This document shows positions 50,113 to 60,967 of a stretch of DNA of 64,000 nt, piece after piece. Where the stretch lies: positions 124,001-188,000 of the forward strand of contig NZ_NIRR01000003.1 of NCBI RefSeq assembly GCF_002204745.1, read 5' to 3'. Position numbers and translations under genes: made by a program. The DNA is from Hymenobacter amundsenii (GTDB lineage Bacteria > Bacteroidota > Bacteroidia > Cytophagales > Hymenobacteraceae). The notes below the pieces were generated by a model. That model was given only the letters and a program-made list of their open reading frames with translations, was not told the origin of the DNA and ran no database searches. Within the stretch, counting starts at the first letter, position 1, and each line of letters starts with the position of its first letter.

Positions 50113-51456
50113 CGGCCGGCGGCTGTTCACGTCTAGGCGCTGGTAGCCGATGAGTAGGTCGGTGCGGGTGCCGGGCGGGCGGTAGTACACCAGCAGATCA
50201 TACTGGTTTTCGGTTTCCTGGTGGCTGCCCTCCCAAGGCAGGCTGTTGGCCCCGGTGGGCGTTTGGGTGGCGTAGTAGTAGTTATAGTACCCCTGCTTGA
50301 GCAGCGCGTGGCCCAGATACACCTGGTTGGCTGCGTCGTAGGTCAGCTTGAACTCGTCGCGCAGCTGCCAGTCCGAGAGGGCCCCGATAACGTAGACCGG
50401 GCCGGGTGCGGGCACTGGCGAGCGGAGCTGGAACGTAACGTCGAGGTAGTCGGGGTTGGTGCCCGGGTCGCCGACGAACTCACGGCTTTCAATCAGGCGC
50501 TGGCCGTTGATGTCGTCGTACTGGGTGTAGCGCTGGTCGGCGCGGGAGGTTTCGGGCTGGAGCAGCGCGGCCCGGGGCGTGGCCTGGGCATCAATTTTAG
50601 CCACCCCTATGCCCGCCGAGCGGAACGTGCGCAAATCTACAAACCGGAACTCGCTGAAACCGGGAAAGGCGTTTTCGAAGTTGAAGTACTGGTAGTCGAG
50701 CTGCTGCTCGGCGTCGCGCACGAAGGTGGGCCGCAAGTTGTAGTGGGCGTTGTCCCAGCGGAAGTTCTGGCGCAGCACCACCTTGACCTCCTGGGCCGGG
50801 TTCACGAGGGCCATGTTGTAGCGGATGGTAAAATCGACCTGCTGCAAAATGTAGCGTTCCTGCCCCGCCACCGGAATGCCCTGCTTCATGGCAATCTGCA
50901 CCGCGCCTTCCTCGAACACCAACACCCGGCGGCTAAGCAGCGGGGTGCCGCCCGCGCCCTGCACCACCCACAGGTAGTTGCCCGAGAGCTTCACCCGCGG
51001 CATCTGCACCTGGTAGTGCTGGTAGGGCACTTTGGTGCTCACCGAGGGCCGGTAGTTGGTAATGAGCTGCTCGTTGATTTCACTCAGAAACTGCATGTCC
51101 GTCAAAATCGAGGGCTGCCAGTTCAGGTCGCAGTGGATGAGCTTGGCCGTGAGCCGCTGCCCCGCCCCGCCCAGCACATCGAACTCCAGCACCGGCGACT
51201 GGCCCTGGCCCAGCGGCACCACCGGCGGATTGAACACCTGCCCGAGCTGGCCCGTGGGCACGTAGCAGAGCACCGTCCGCACGTTGGGGTCATAGATGTA
51301 GTCCTCGTAACGCAGCTTTTTATCGGCGTAGTACTCAGTGCCGGTCTGCCCAGTCGTGGGCACCCGGCGGGCGGCATTGGGGTCGGTGATGGGCGTACCC
51401 AGCGGCACGCAGCCAGCGGCCAGCAGCAGGAAGCTTATAATCGGGAATAGACGCAT
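50110..51456 (-). CDS. DUF5103 family lipoprotein
   Basis: The start at 51456 (MRLFPIISFLLLAAG) gives a lipoprotein signal with LAAGC, so Cys16 is the lipid anchor, and 448 residues. The mature part matches the Bacteroidota family DUF5103: YEDYIYDPNVRTVLCY, LIHCDLNWQPS, a SNYRPS-like turn, LSGNYLWVVQ and WDNAHYNLRP. A late segment VYVIGALSDWQLRDE resembles a carbohydrate-binding module type 48 strand. The function is unknown; surface or periplasmic location is likely. The TAG stop is formed by the end of a repeat unit. Confidence 0.9.
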   Translation of the reverse strand: MRLFPIISFLLLAAGCVPLGTPITDPNAARRVPTTGQTGTEYYADKKLRYEDYIYDPNVRTVLCYVPTGQLGQVFNPPVVPLGQGQSPVLEFDVLGGAGQRLTAKLIHCDLNWQPSILTDMQFLSEINEQLITNYRPSVSTKVPYQHYQVQMPRVKLSGNYLWVVQGAGGTPLLSRRVLVFEEGAVQIAMKQGIPVAGQERYILQQVDFTIRYNMALVNPAQEVKVVLRQNFRWDNAHYNLRPTFVRDAEQQLDYQYFNFENAFPGFSEFRFVDLRTFRSAGIGVAKIDAQATPRAALLQPETSRADQRYTQYDDINGQRLIESREFVGDPGTNPDYLDVTFQLRSPVPAPGPVYVIGALSDWQLRDEFKLTYDAANQVYLGHALLKQGYYNYYYATQTPTGANSLPWEGSHQETENQYDLLVYYRPPGTRTDLLIGYQRLDVNSRRP

Positions 51457-51505
51457 AGTTGCGAATGTAATGCGAAAGGATGGTTCTGAGCGGTGTTGCA
51501 TGGCC

Positions 51506-51596
51506 GTAGCGCGAAGCTCCAGCTTCGCGTATCGTTGAACGAGGTCGTGTGGTGAGGTCGGGAGCAACAGTACGCGAAGCTGGAGCTTACCGCTAC
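51506..51596. repeat. Inverted repeat, CGCGAAGC family
   Basis: Outer ends GTAGCGCGAAGCTCCAGC and GCTGGAGCTTACCGCTAC pair with few mismatches. Inside, GTATCGTTGAACGAGGTCGT is the reverse complement of the centre of the repeat at 48.4-48.5 kb with one mismatch. Confidence 0.8.
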
Positions 51597-51615
51597 AATC
51601 GTTCTGGCTTCAACA

Positions 51616-51649
51616 AAAAAGGGTGGCCCGTTACCGAGCCACCCTTTTT
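51616..51649 (-). terminator. Terminator after katG
   Basis: The stem AAAAAGGGTGGC pairs with GCCACCCTTTTT around a ten-base loop, 21 bp beyond the katG stop. Confidence 0.85.
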
Positions 51650-51669
51650 CAATCTAAAACGCAAGCGTT

Positions 51670-54361
<2,692 letters not shown>

Positions 54362-54841
54362 ATGGCCACTTATAATATTACGCTGACCCCAACTACCGCC
54401 GACGATTTAAATACGCTTTTTCAATTCCAGCTTGACGAGGAAGCGAACTATCTGGCCGCCTTTACCCCTGATAACCCAGGTAACAAAACCGCTTATCTGG
54501 AGAAGTACGGCAGGTTTCTAACCGAGCCGACCATTCATATGCGCACGATAAGGGCGGACAACACCATCGTGGGCAGCATTGCCAAGTTTATCATCGAAAC
54601 CGATGCAGAAATCACCTACTGGATAGACCGAAAATTCTGGGGTCAGGGCATTGCCCAAACTGCCTTGGCCGAATTTCTAAAGCTGGACCAGACCAGACCC
54701 CTGCGTGGCCGGGTGGCCTTTGACAACCACGCCTCGCAAAAGGTGCTGGAGAAATGCAACTTCCTCAGAATCGGCCAGGATGAAGGTTTTTCCAATGCCC
54801 GGCAAGCGAAAATCGCGGAATACATTTACCTGCTTGCCTAG
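54362..54841 (+). CDS. GNAT family N-acetyltransferase
   Basis: A 159-residue protein of the RimJ/RimL-like GNAT group, which transfers an acetyl group from acetyl-CoA to an amine. The acceptor side is LDEEANYLAAFTPDN. The cofactor region has IDRKFWGQGIAQTALAEFL with the Q/RxxGxG/A motif at about 97-102, and a final DNHASQKVLEKCNFLRIG block. It is AT-richer than most genes here. It lies directly before a repeat that resembles the end of an ABC-F gene. Confidence 0.9.
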   Translation: MATYNITLTPTTADDLNTLFQFQLDEEANYLAAFTPDNPGNKTAYLEKYGRFLTEPTIHMRTIRADNTIVGSIAKFIIETDAEITYWIDRKFWGQGIAQTALAEFLKLDQTRPLRGRVAFDNHASQKVLEKCNFLRIGQDEGFSNARQAKIAEYIYLLA

Positions 54842-54887
54842 CCACAAACCAAAGTGCTAGAGGCAAAATCAGGAACACTGATGAACC

Positions 54888-54980
54888 AAAAAGCCTCTCC
54901 CGAACTACGCTTCGGGAGAGGCTTTCGATTTCAAGGGGCGGGGCGGCTATAATCCGGCCAGCATTTGCCACCGGTCGTTA
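54888..54980. repeat. Direct repeat copy A: decayed ABC-F 3' end with terminator
   Basis: This segment matches 57407-57500 at roughly four of five positions, including GCTTCGGGAGAGGCTTTCGA and CGGCCAGCATT. On the minus strand its 3' part still reads NDRWQMLAGL-stop, against NDRWEMLAEV-stop at the end of the real ABC-F gene. The hairpin at 54890-54925 has a 15-bp perfect stem and serves as terminator for the GNAT gene and for blh. No ABC-F reading frame continues upstream of the last 11 codons. Confidence 0.8.
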
Positions 54981-55059
54981 TGGCAGTTTCGCAAACGGTA
55001 CACCTAAAGGCTGTGCTGTTACCAAGCGTACTCGTCCGGTTGAGGTTGCCAACCCGGGC

Positions 55060-56049
55060 CTAGTGCCGGGACTTCCATTGCGCTGCATCCATGCCCAGCG
55101 TAACGAGTAAGGCGTGCGGGAGCGTGACGACGGAAGCGGCCAGCAGCGCCAGGCTCACCAGCACCGGTCCGCTGGCCGTCCGTGTCCAGGCCAAGCCAAA
55201 CACCACCACCAGTCCTGCCAGGCTGATGAGTAGCAGCGGAGCCGAGCGGCGCAAAAAGAAGCGGATTTCGGCCCACAGGCTGCGCCGGGGGGCAGTTGGG
55301 TTGCGGTCCATCAGTTGGTTCATGCGCAGCACATGCTGCAGGCTGTGCCAGAAAACGAAGTATACGCCCGCCGCCAGCACTGGCGGCAGCACCACTAGTA
55401 ACACCAGCAGCAGTCCGGTTTCCAGCGCGTCGGTGCGGGCCAACTGCCCCTGCTGCTGCCAGTAGTAGCTCAGCCACAGCAGCAGCAGCCCCGCCAACAC
55501 CGCGGGCAGCAAGCCAATACCCAAGAGGCCGGGCGTGGTGGGCAGGTTAGCGGCCCCGGCCAGCGCCAGCAGCCCCCGCACAATATCCAGGGTTTCGGTG
55601 GGCCAATGCCAGAGAGGCACGGCAAACAGCAGCGTGCCCCGCAGCAGGCTATGGGCCAGCCACTGGCTGCGGTGGCGGGCCTGCGTCGGGGCATCGCCCG
55701 AGCCCCAGTGCCAGGCCGTAAGCCCAAAAAATAGGGCTACCGCCGCCGCCGGCTGCCACCACCACAACAAACCCACGGCAGCCGCCAACCCCAGGTAGCC
55801 CACCAGAAAGCCCGCCCAGTAGCGGCTTCGGCTCCGGACCAGCGTTGGGTGCGTGGCCGGCACCACAAACTGGTCGCAGGCGCCGTGGGCCACACCCAGC
55901 ACCACCATGCCGCCCAGTAGCACCGGCGCCAGCAGCCAGGTGGCAACCCCGGGAGCGAGCAGGCCCACGGCTACCGCGCCCAGCACCGCCGCGTAGGAGT
56001 AGCGCCGGTCGGGGCCCAACGTGGCCGCAGCAGAGGTTGATGGAGTCAT
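55060..56049 (-). CDS. blh: Beta-carotene 15,15'-dioxygenase, Brp/Blh family
   Basis: This 329-residue integral membrane enzyme cleaves beta-carotene into two retinal molecules, supplying the rhodopsin chromophore. It has about nine hydrophobic segments. The iron-binding His residues are visible at His55 (GVAHGACDQF), His114 (LTAWHWGSGD), and His235 and His239 (FWHSLQHVLRM); another His is in TLPHALLV. It follows the rhodopsin gene on the same strand with a 171-bp gap, the typical pairing. No carotenoid synthesis gene is in the window, so beta-carotene must come from elsewhere. Confidence 0.92.
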   Translation of the reverse strand: MTPSTSAAATLGPDRRYSYAAVLGAVAVGLLAPGVATWLLAPVLLGGMVVLGVAHGACDQFVVPATHPTLVRSRSRYWAGFLVGYLGLAAAVGLLWWWQPAAAVALFFGLTAWHWGSGDAPTQARHRSQWLAHSLLRGTLLFAVPLWHWPTETLDIVRGLLALAGAANLPTTPGLLGIGLLPAVLAGLLLLWLSYYWQQQGQLARTDALETGLLLVLLVVLPPVLAAGVYFVFWHSLQHVLRMNQLMDRNPTAPRRSLWAEIRFFLRRSAPLLLISLAGLVVVFGLAWTRTASGPVLVSLALLAASVVTLPHALLVTLGMDAAQWKSRH

Positions 56050-56109
56050 GTTGCTAGGGAAAGTATTTCCAGGTAAACGGCTGGAATGATTCGGGGTAGC
56101 CGAATTCCC

Positions 56110-56160
56110 AAAAAGGCATTCCCGCCCCCCTGCATCATGCTGGTGGAGGGCGGGAACGGG
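56110..56160 (-). terminator. Hairpin between rhodopsin and blh genes
   Basis: TTCCCGCCC and GGGCGGGAA flank a central loop of about 24 bases. There is no T run on the minus strand, so it may attenuate rather than end transcription into blh. Confidence 0.45.
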
Positions 56161-56220
56161 TGAACCAGTCGGGACATATAGCCCCTATGGAACGGGCTTG
56201 TAATCAACCCCGGGCCAAAA

Positions 56221-57018
56221 TCAGGCGGGCACCGTAGTAGCTCTGGTCGGGGCCGTGGGCATGGTTTCGTTCACGGCAGCAGCGCTCTTGCCCGACACGG
56301 CAATACCGTAGATTACCAGGCCAAAACCGATTTTATTGATCACGTCGGCAATATTGTAGAACAGGTCGACGCTCGATGCCTCCCAGCCCAGGCCCGTGTT
56401 CAGCCAGCCGCCCTTCATGCACATGTAGCCGATGGGGTAAATGGCCCAGCCTACCAGCACGAACCAGCCCAGGGCCCGAATGCCCTTGATAACAATTGCA
56501 TCGCCCGTGGAGCGCGCCAGCTGAGCGACTTCGCCATACCAGGCCGTGTACAGAATGTATACATAGCCAATTGTGGAGATGCTGCCCCACAGTACCGAGT
56601 GGAAGGTCGAACCATCGGAGAAAGCCTCACCGATGTAGCCGGCCACCAGCATCAGCACCGAGGCGGCAATCAGCTTCCATAGCAGGCCGATTTTAGCGCC
56701 GGCCGCTTTGGTGAGCAGGTAGAACTCGACGCACATCAGCGGTACGGTCAGCGTCCAGTCGATGTAGCGCAGGGCGGTGGGGGTTTGCTGCGTGGCCAGG
56801 TAGTAGTCGCGCATGTAGTAGTAGTGCACGGCGGCGATGCCCGTAATCAGGGCCGACACCAGCAAAGACAGTTTCCACTTACCCTCCACCGCGCTCCGCT
56901 CGGCGAAGAAGAACACAGAGGCCGCCAGCATGGCCATGTAGCCAGTGAAGAAGGTAAAGGCAATGGGGTCGTCAACCTTAATGTCGAGCATTTCGGCCAG
57001 AAAGAGAGGATTTGCCAT
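56221..57018 (-). CDS. Proteorhodopsin-type light-driven proton pump, possible carotenoid antenna site
   Basis: This 265-residue protein has seven membrane helices. Helix C has RYIDWTLTVPLMCVEF: Arg84, counterion Asp87, Thr91 and proton donor Glu98, the outward proton pump set. His65 in VHYYYMRD matches the His paired with the counterion in proteorhodopsins. Lys229 in VINKIGFG binds retinal. Met95 at the spectral tuning position favours green absorption. In helix E, VLWGSISTIGYVY has Gly145 where hand alignment places Phe152 of green proteorhodopsin. Small residues there open a window for an antenna carotenoid in xanthorhodopsin and relatives. blh follows. The upstream region is AT-rich with a palindrome at 57086-57103. 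Confidence 0.95.
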   Translation of the reverse strand: MANPLFLAEMLDIKVDDPIAFTFFTGYMAMLAASVFFFAERSAVEGKWKLSLLVSALITGIAAVHYYYMRDYYLATQQTPTALRYIDWTLTVPLMCVEFYLLTKAAGAKIGLLWKLIAASVLMLVAGYIGEAFSDGSTFHSVLWGSISTIGYVYILYTAWYGEVAQLARSTGDAIVIKGIRALGWFVLVGWAIYPIGYMCMKGGWLNTGLGWEASSVDLFYNIADVINKIGFGLVIYGIAVSGKSAAAVNETMPTAPTRATTVPA

Positions 57019-57406
57019 GGGAATAGGGGTTTGAAAGGTGGGAATTGTTTAATTTTTACTCCTGCATAGTTAAACAAGACTTTCGAATATTTGATAAAAT
57101 ATTTTTGCAGATATATGCATCGTTTACCCCTTATCCTGAAATGTTTGGCTTCCTGGGCCGCTTTTGCTTCAAGTGAAAACAGATTCAAAAAGGCCTTTAC
57201 CACATCAGAAGCGTACTTATTGAGAGTGAGCAGGTAACAAGCAATGCCCAGGCGTAGCATTGCCGGGGCCGTAGCGGATACAATAAAAAATAGTAGTTGC
57301 TTGGCAGCAAAGGCCTCTGTCGGCACTTGAAACACTGTCAGACAGATGGCAGTCTCGTAGTCGGCTTAAACTAAAGCAGCAGCTGAACAGTGAGATATGC
57401 CCAACG
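57019..57406. other. AT-rich region upstream of the rhodopsin gene
   Basis: About 390 bp, AT-richest at 57050-57120, where an AATATTT-GATA-AAATATT palindrome lies at 57086-57103, 67 bp before the ATG. No TAnnTTTG box was found. The minus strand has an open frame through 57335 that I do not consider a gene. Confidence 0.45.
57086..57103. promoter_or_regulatory. Perfect palindrome upstream of rhodopsin, possible operator
   Basis: Seven-base arms AATATTT and AAATATT with a four-base spacer. Its position 67-84 bp before the start fits an activator or repressor site; no regulator is known for it. Confidence 0.35.
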
Positions 57407-57500
57407 CAAAAGCCTCCCCCGAAGCACTATGCTTCGGGAGAGGCTTTCGATTTTAGGCGGCTGGCGGTTATACTTCGGCCAGCATTTCCCAACGGTCGTT
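57407..57500. repeat. Direct repeat copy B: functional ABC-F 3' end with terminator
   Basis: This copy contains the live end of the second ABC-F gene (stop at 57468) and its hairpin (57408-57445, with one mismatch in the stem). It is in the same orientation as copy A, 2.4 kb away, on the other side of the rhodopsin/blh pair. Confidence 0.8.
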
Positions 57501-59378
57501 GAGCTGGGCCAACTCCTTTTTTACCTGTTCGAATTTGAGCGTGGCATCCTTGAGCTGGGCGGCGTTATCGTAAATTTTGGGGTCGGCCAACTGTCTTTCG
57601 TATTCGGCCAGCTCCTTTTCGCGCTCGTCAATTTTCTTTTCTACTTCGGCCAGTTCCTTGAGGGCTTTCTTCTGGTCGGGCGACGGGGTTTTGGCGGGCG
57701 TGAGGTCGGCTTTGGGCTCCTCTTTGGGCAGCGGCTTGTTGGCCGAAGGAGAAGGAAGGCCGGCTTTCTTGGCGTCCCGCTCACGGTCTTCCTGCCACTG
57801 CTCGTACTCGGCGTAGGTGCCGGGGTACTCCTTGAGCTGGTAGTCCTCGATAAACCAGATTTTGTTGGCCACGTTCTCCACGAAAAACCGGTCGTGGCTG
57901 ATGACGATGTAAGTGCCCTCGTACTGTTCCAGGGCTTGGATCAGGATGTTGACCGACTGCATGTCGAGGTGGTTGGTCGGTTCGTCGAGCAGCAGGAAAT
58001 TGGCCTCCGAAATCAGGGTTTTGGCCAGCGCCACCCGGCTTTTCTCGCCGCCGCTCAGAACCTTGATTTTCTTGTACACCTCCTCGCCCGTGAACAGGAA
58101 CGAGCCCAGCACCGAGCGCAGCTCCATTTCGTTGCGCTTCGAGCCGGCCTCAATCATCTCCTGCAGAATCTCGTTCTCGATGCGCAGGCTTTCGAGCTGG
58201 TGCTGGGCGTAGAACGACATAATGACGTTGTGGCCTAGCTGGTGGTTGCCGTTGGTGGGCGCTTCCTGGCCCGCCACCAGCCGCATGAGCGTGGATTTAC
58301 CCTTGCCGTTGGCCCCGATAAGCGCGATTTTGTCGCCCCGCTCGATGTGCACGGTGGTGTCGCGGAAGATGATTTTCTCGCCGTACTTCTTGCCCACGTG
58401 CTCCATGCGCAGGATGTGGCGGCCGGGATTCACCGTGAAGTTGAACTTCATGTTCACCTTGGCATCGGCGCTGGCCACGTCCTCCACGCGCTCCAGCTTG
58501 TCGAGGGCTTTCACGCGGCTCTGGGCCTGCTTGGCCTTGCTGGCTTTGGCCTTGAAACGCTCGATAAACCGCTCAGCCTGCTTTATCTGGGCCTGCTGGT
58601 TTTCGAACGCGCCCTTCTGAATGGCGTTGCGCTCCTCCTTCTCTTCGAGGTAGTAGCTGTAGTTGCCGGCGTAGGGCACCAGCTTGCCGCCGGCCACCTC
58701 CACGGTGGTGTTGGTGGTGCGGTCGAGGAATTCGCGGTCGTGGCTCACGATAATCACGGCACCCTCGTAGCCGGCCAGGTAGTTCTCAATCCACTTGATG
58801 CTGGGCAGATCCAGGTGGTTGGTGGGCTCGTCTAGCAGCAGCAGCGAGGGTTGCTGAAGCAGGATTTTGGCCAGCATCACCCGCATCCGCCAGCCACCCG
58901 AAAACAGCTTCAGCGGCCGCTGAAGCTCCTCGGTAGTAAAGCCCAGGCCCTCCAGGATTTCTTCGGTGCGGGCCTGCATGGTGTAGCCGCCCAGCAGCTC
59001 GAAGCGCTCCTGCGCATCGGCCAGCTTCTCCACCAAATCGTCGGAGTAGTTGTTCTCAAACTCCAGCAGGATTTCGTCAATCTTCTTCTGAATATCCAGC
59101 GCCTCGCCGAAGGCTTGCATAGCCACCATCAGGATGGACTCATGCGAGTCGTAGCTCAGCAAATCCTGGTTCAGAAATCCCAGGCTCACGTCCTTGCTCA
59201 TCGAGATGGAGCCGCCATCGGGCTTGTACTCGCCCACCAGAATGCGCAGCAGCGTGGATTTGCCCTTGCCGTTGAGCCCAATCAGTCCAATTTTGTCCTT
59301 AGGCTTGATGTGCAGGCTGGCCTTGTCGTAGAGGGCGCGGGAGCCAAAATGGAAATCGAGGTCGGAAATGGAAATCAT
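57468..59378 (-). CDS. ABC-F family ATPase, second copy (YheS/YbiT-like)
   Basis: A 636-residue soluble protein with two ABC domains. Domain 1 has Walker A GLNGKGKS at 34-41, signature FSGGWRMRV and LLLLDEPTNHLD. Domain 2 has GANGKGKS, LSGGEKSRV and LLLDEPTNHLD. The linker between them is long, charged and helical (QAERFIERFKAKASKAKQAQ). The C-terminal part is a coiled coil (KALKELAEVEKKIDEREKEL). It differs from the Uup-like protein at 1.8-3.7 kb, notably in signature 1 and the absence of the extended Ala/Pro hinge. A -7 box lies 29 bp upstream. Confidence 0.93.
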   Translation of the reverse strand: MISISDLDFHFGSRALYDKASLHIKPKDKIGLIGLNGKGKSTLLRILVGEYKPDGGSISMSKDVSLGFLNQDLLSYDSHESILMVAMQAFGEALDIQKKIDEILLEFENNYSDDLVEKLADAQERFELLGGYTMQARTEEILEGLGFTTEELQRPLKLFSGGWRMRVMLAKILLQQPSLLLLDEPTNHLDLPSIKWIENYLAGYEGAVIIVSHDREFLDRTTNTTVEVAGGKLVPYAGNYSYYLEEKEERNAIQKGAFENQQAQIKQAERFIERFKAKASKAKQAQSRVKALDKLERVEDVASADAKVNMKFNFTVNPGRHILRMEHVGKKYGEKIIFRDTTVHIERGDKIALIGANGKGKSTLMRLVAGQEAPTNGNHQLGHNVIMSFYAQHQLESLRIENEILQEMIEAGSKRNEMELRSVLGSFLFTGEEVYKKIKVLSGGEKSRVALAKTLISEANFLLLDEPTNHLDMQSVNILIQALEQYEGTYIVISHDRFFVENVANKIWFIEDYQLKEYPGTYAEYEQWQEDRERDAKKAGLPSPSANKPLPKEEPKADLTPAKTPSPDQKKALKELAEVEKKIDEREKELAEYERQLADPKIYDNAAQLKDATLKFEQVKKELAQLNDRWEMLAEV

Positions 59379-59407
59379 CTACTATCTATGCAGGAGCTAT
59401 GAGGCCG

Positions 59408-59415
59408 CAAAGGTA
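59408..59415 (-). promoter_or_regulatory. -7 box TACCTTTG for the second ABC-F gene
   Basis: On the minus strand, ending 29 bases before the ATG at 59378. Confidence 0.6.
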
Positions 59416-59516
59416 CGGGTTTGTGGGGAGGGATGCTTATTGCTGCCTCCAGTTAACTTTGGCCAATTACTTCTTATATCCATGCCAATTCTCTGGCACG
59501 CCGACGTCATTCAACT

Positions 59517-60080
59517 ATGAAATACTTTCTGCCGATTACCGGTTTGTTGGCCCTGCTGGCTTGCGAGCGTGAGCCCACTACATACAAGAAGACGCAAATA
59601 CCTCTTCCTTCCCGGATGAGCATCTTCACGTTGAATCAACAGTTAGACTCCACGGCCAAACCTCTCAAGCCAGATGTACTGTATGTGCCGTATTACATTT
59701 CACGAGGCGTGGAAACGGAGCTAGCGCGCTACGCAAACGGGCGAATTGACCGGGTGTATTCGCTGAAAGAAAAATCATACCACCTTAACGACACCGTCAA
59801 TGCCTTCGTCATAACGGCCATTCTGACCCGACCGCAGGAAACCGTCGACTATGTAGGCATTTATAAGGATGGCAATTTCGACTATCAGACCAGCAGCGTG
59901 AAATTTGCCGACAGCACGGCAACAAGTGCTCACACTGATATTACCAAGCTGGAAAGCGGTAATAGGGAATTTAAAGTGACTTACATCTCCAAATCAGATG
60001 GGTATAAATCCGTGAACCGTGTCAGCTTTAAAGACATGCTAAATCAATTTCTGCGGTACAAGCTCGAATTCAGCAAATGA
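59517..60080 (+). CDS. Hypothetical lipoprotein
   Basis: A 187-residue protein with the lipobox LLALLAC near residue 16 and a short signal (MKYFLPITGLLALLAC). The mature part is predicted to be beta-rich with YVPYYISRGVETELARYANG and a C-terminal FKVTYISKSDGYKSVNRVSF. No family is recognised. It is AT-richer than the genes around it and stands alone between the divergent ABC-F promoter and a palindromic repeat. Confidence 0.7.
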   Translation: MKYFLPITGLLALLACEREPTTYKKTQIPLPSRMSIFTLNQQLDSTAKPLKPDVLYVPYYISRGVETELARYANGRIDRVYSLKEKSYHLNDTVNAFVITAILTRPQETVDYVGIYKDGNFDYQTSSVKFADSTATSAHTDITKLESGNREFKVTYISKSDGYKSVNRVSFKDMLNQFLRYKLEFSK

Positions 60081-60190
60081 AGGATAACATTTTCGAATGC
60101 GTAGCTGAAAGGTGGGGTTTTCAACGTGTTTGAAGCAATGCGCTAGACTTCAGGCCTGTTCCTAAACAAGGCGAATCAGAGAAACGGCCG

Positions 60191-60278
60191 TCATGTTGAG
60201 CGGAACTGAAGTATCGTTACCGCTTCGTTGAATGCTGCGGACTAAGCGGTAACGATACTTCAGTTCCGCTCAACATGA
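60191..60278. repeat. Perfect inverted repeat, GTCATGTTGAGC variant
   Basis: Arms 60191-60225 and 60244-60278 are perfect over 35 nt around an 18-nt loop. The ends TCATGTTGAGCGGAACTGAA and the inner GTATCGTTACCGCTT are a diverged form of the GTCATGCTGAGC family. Confidence 0.85.
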
Positions 60279-60298
60279 AAACACCCGAATACGCATTC

Positions 60299-60901
60299 TC
60301 ACACCCCCTCAAACACCTCGGCCCACTCCATCACCAGTTCCGGCAGCGTGGCCACCGGAATGGGGCCGGGCGTGTGAAACTCGCCGCGCAGTTCGTAGCG
60401 GGCGGTGGCGTCGTCGAGCAGGTACACCAGCACGTTCTGCTGCTCGGGCAGCACAATCCAGTATTCGCGTACGCCGGCTTCCTGGTAGAGTTCCAGCTTG
60501 TCGCGAGTGTCGCGGGCCACGTTGCCGGGGCTCACGATTTCGATAATCCAATCGGGCGCCCCGAGGCAGCCGCGCTCATCGAGCTTGGCCGGGTCGCAAA
60601 CCACGCAGATATCGGGCTGGACCACCGTTTCGATGCTGGCGTCGCCGTTGGGCGTTGCCCGGCTCAGGCGCACGTCGAAGGGGGCCGCGTAGGTTTTGCA
60701 CGACTGGCCGCGCAGGTACCCGGCAATGGGCGTACTGACGTTACGCGAAATATCCTGGTGCCGCCGCTTGGGGGCCGGGCTCATCAGGCGCACCCGGCCC
60801 TTTAGCAGTTCCACCCACTCGGTGAGCTGCCAGGTGAGGTAGTCGGCGTACGTATAGCGCCGGGTCAGGTCGAGCTGGGAAATTTCAGTGATGGGCGGCA
60901 T
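60299..60901 (-). CDS. Uma2 family putative restriction-endonuclease-like protein
   Basis: A 200-residue protein of the Uma2 family, with a PD-(D/E)xK-like fold and no proven function in most bacteria. Marks are YLTWQLTEWVELLKGRVRLM, then the acidic site VVQPDICVVCDPAK and the core PDWIIEIVSPGNVARDTRDK with the conserved E and K, followed by YWIVLPEQQ. The gene is orphan. A perfect palindrome starts 20 bp beyond its stop. Confidence 0.9.
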   Translation of the reverse strand: MPPITEISQLDLTRRYTYADYLTWQLTEWVELLKGRVRLMSPAPKRRHQDISRNVSTPIAGYLRGQSCKTYAAPFDVRLSRATPNGDASIETVVQPDICVVCDPAKLDERGCLGAPDWIIEIVSPGNVARDTRDKLELYQEAGVREYWIVLPEQQNVLVYLLDDATARYELRGEFHTPGPIPVATLPELVMEWAEVFEGV

Positions 60902-60967
60902 AGCGAAGATTAAGGGGTGCGGACAGGCAAGATACGAAGCCCGCCTGCAATGCTTCGCGTGACTCCC

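Noticed and set aside
55019-55477. Minus-strand frame overlapping the blh 3' end
   Set aside because: It is out of frame with blh and Ala/Gly/Arg-rich; it does not extend the decayed ABC-F fragment either.
56847-57335. Minus-strand frame upstream of and overlapping the rhodopsin start
   Set aside because: It has no family mark, overlaps the rhodopsin gene in another frame and lies in the AT-rich promoter region, where open frames arise by chance in a different way from the rest of the window.
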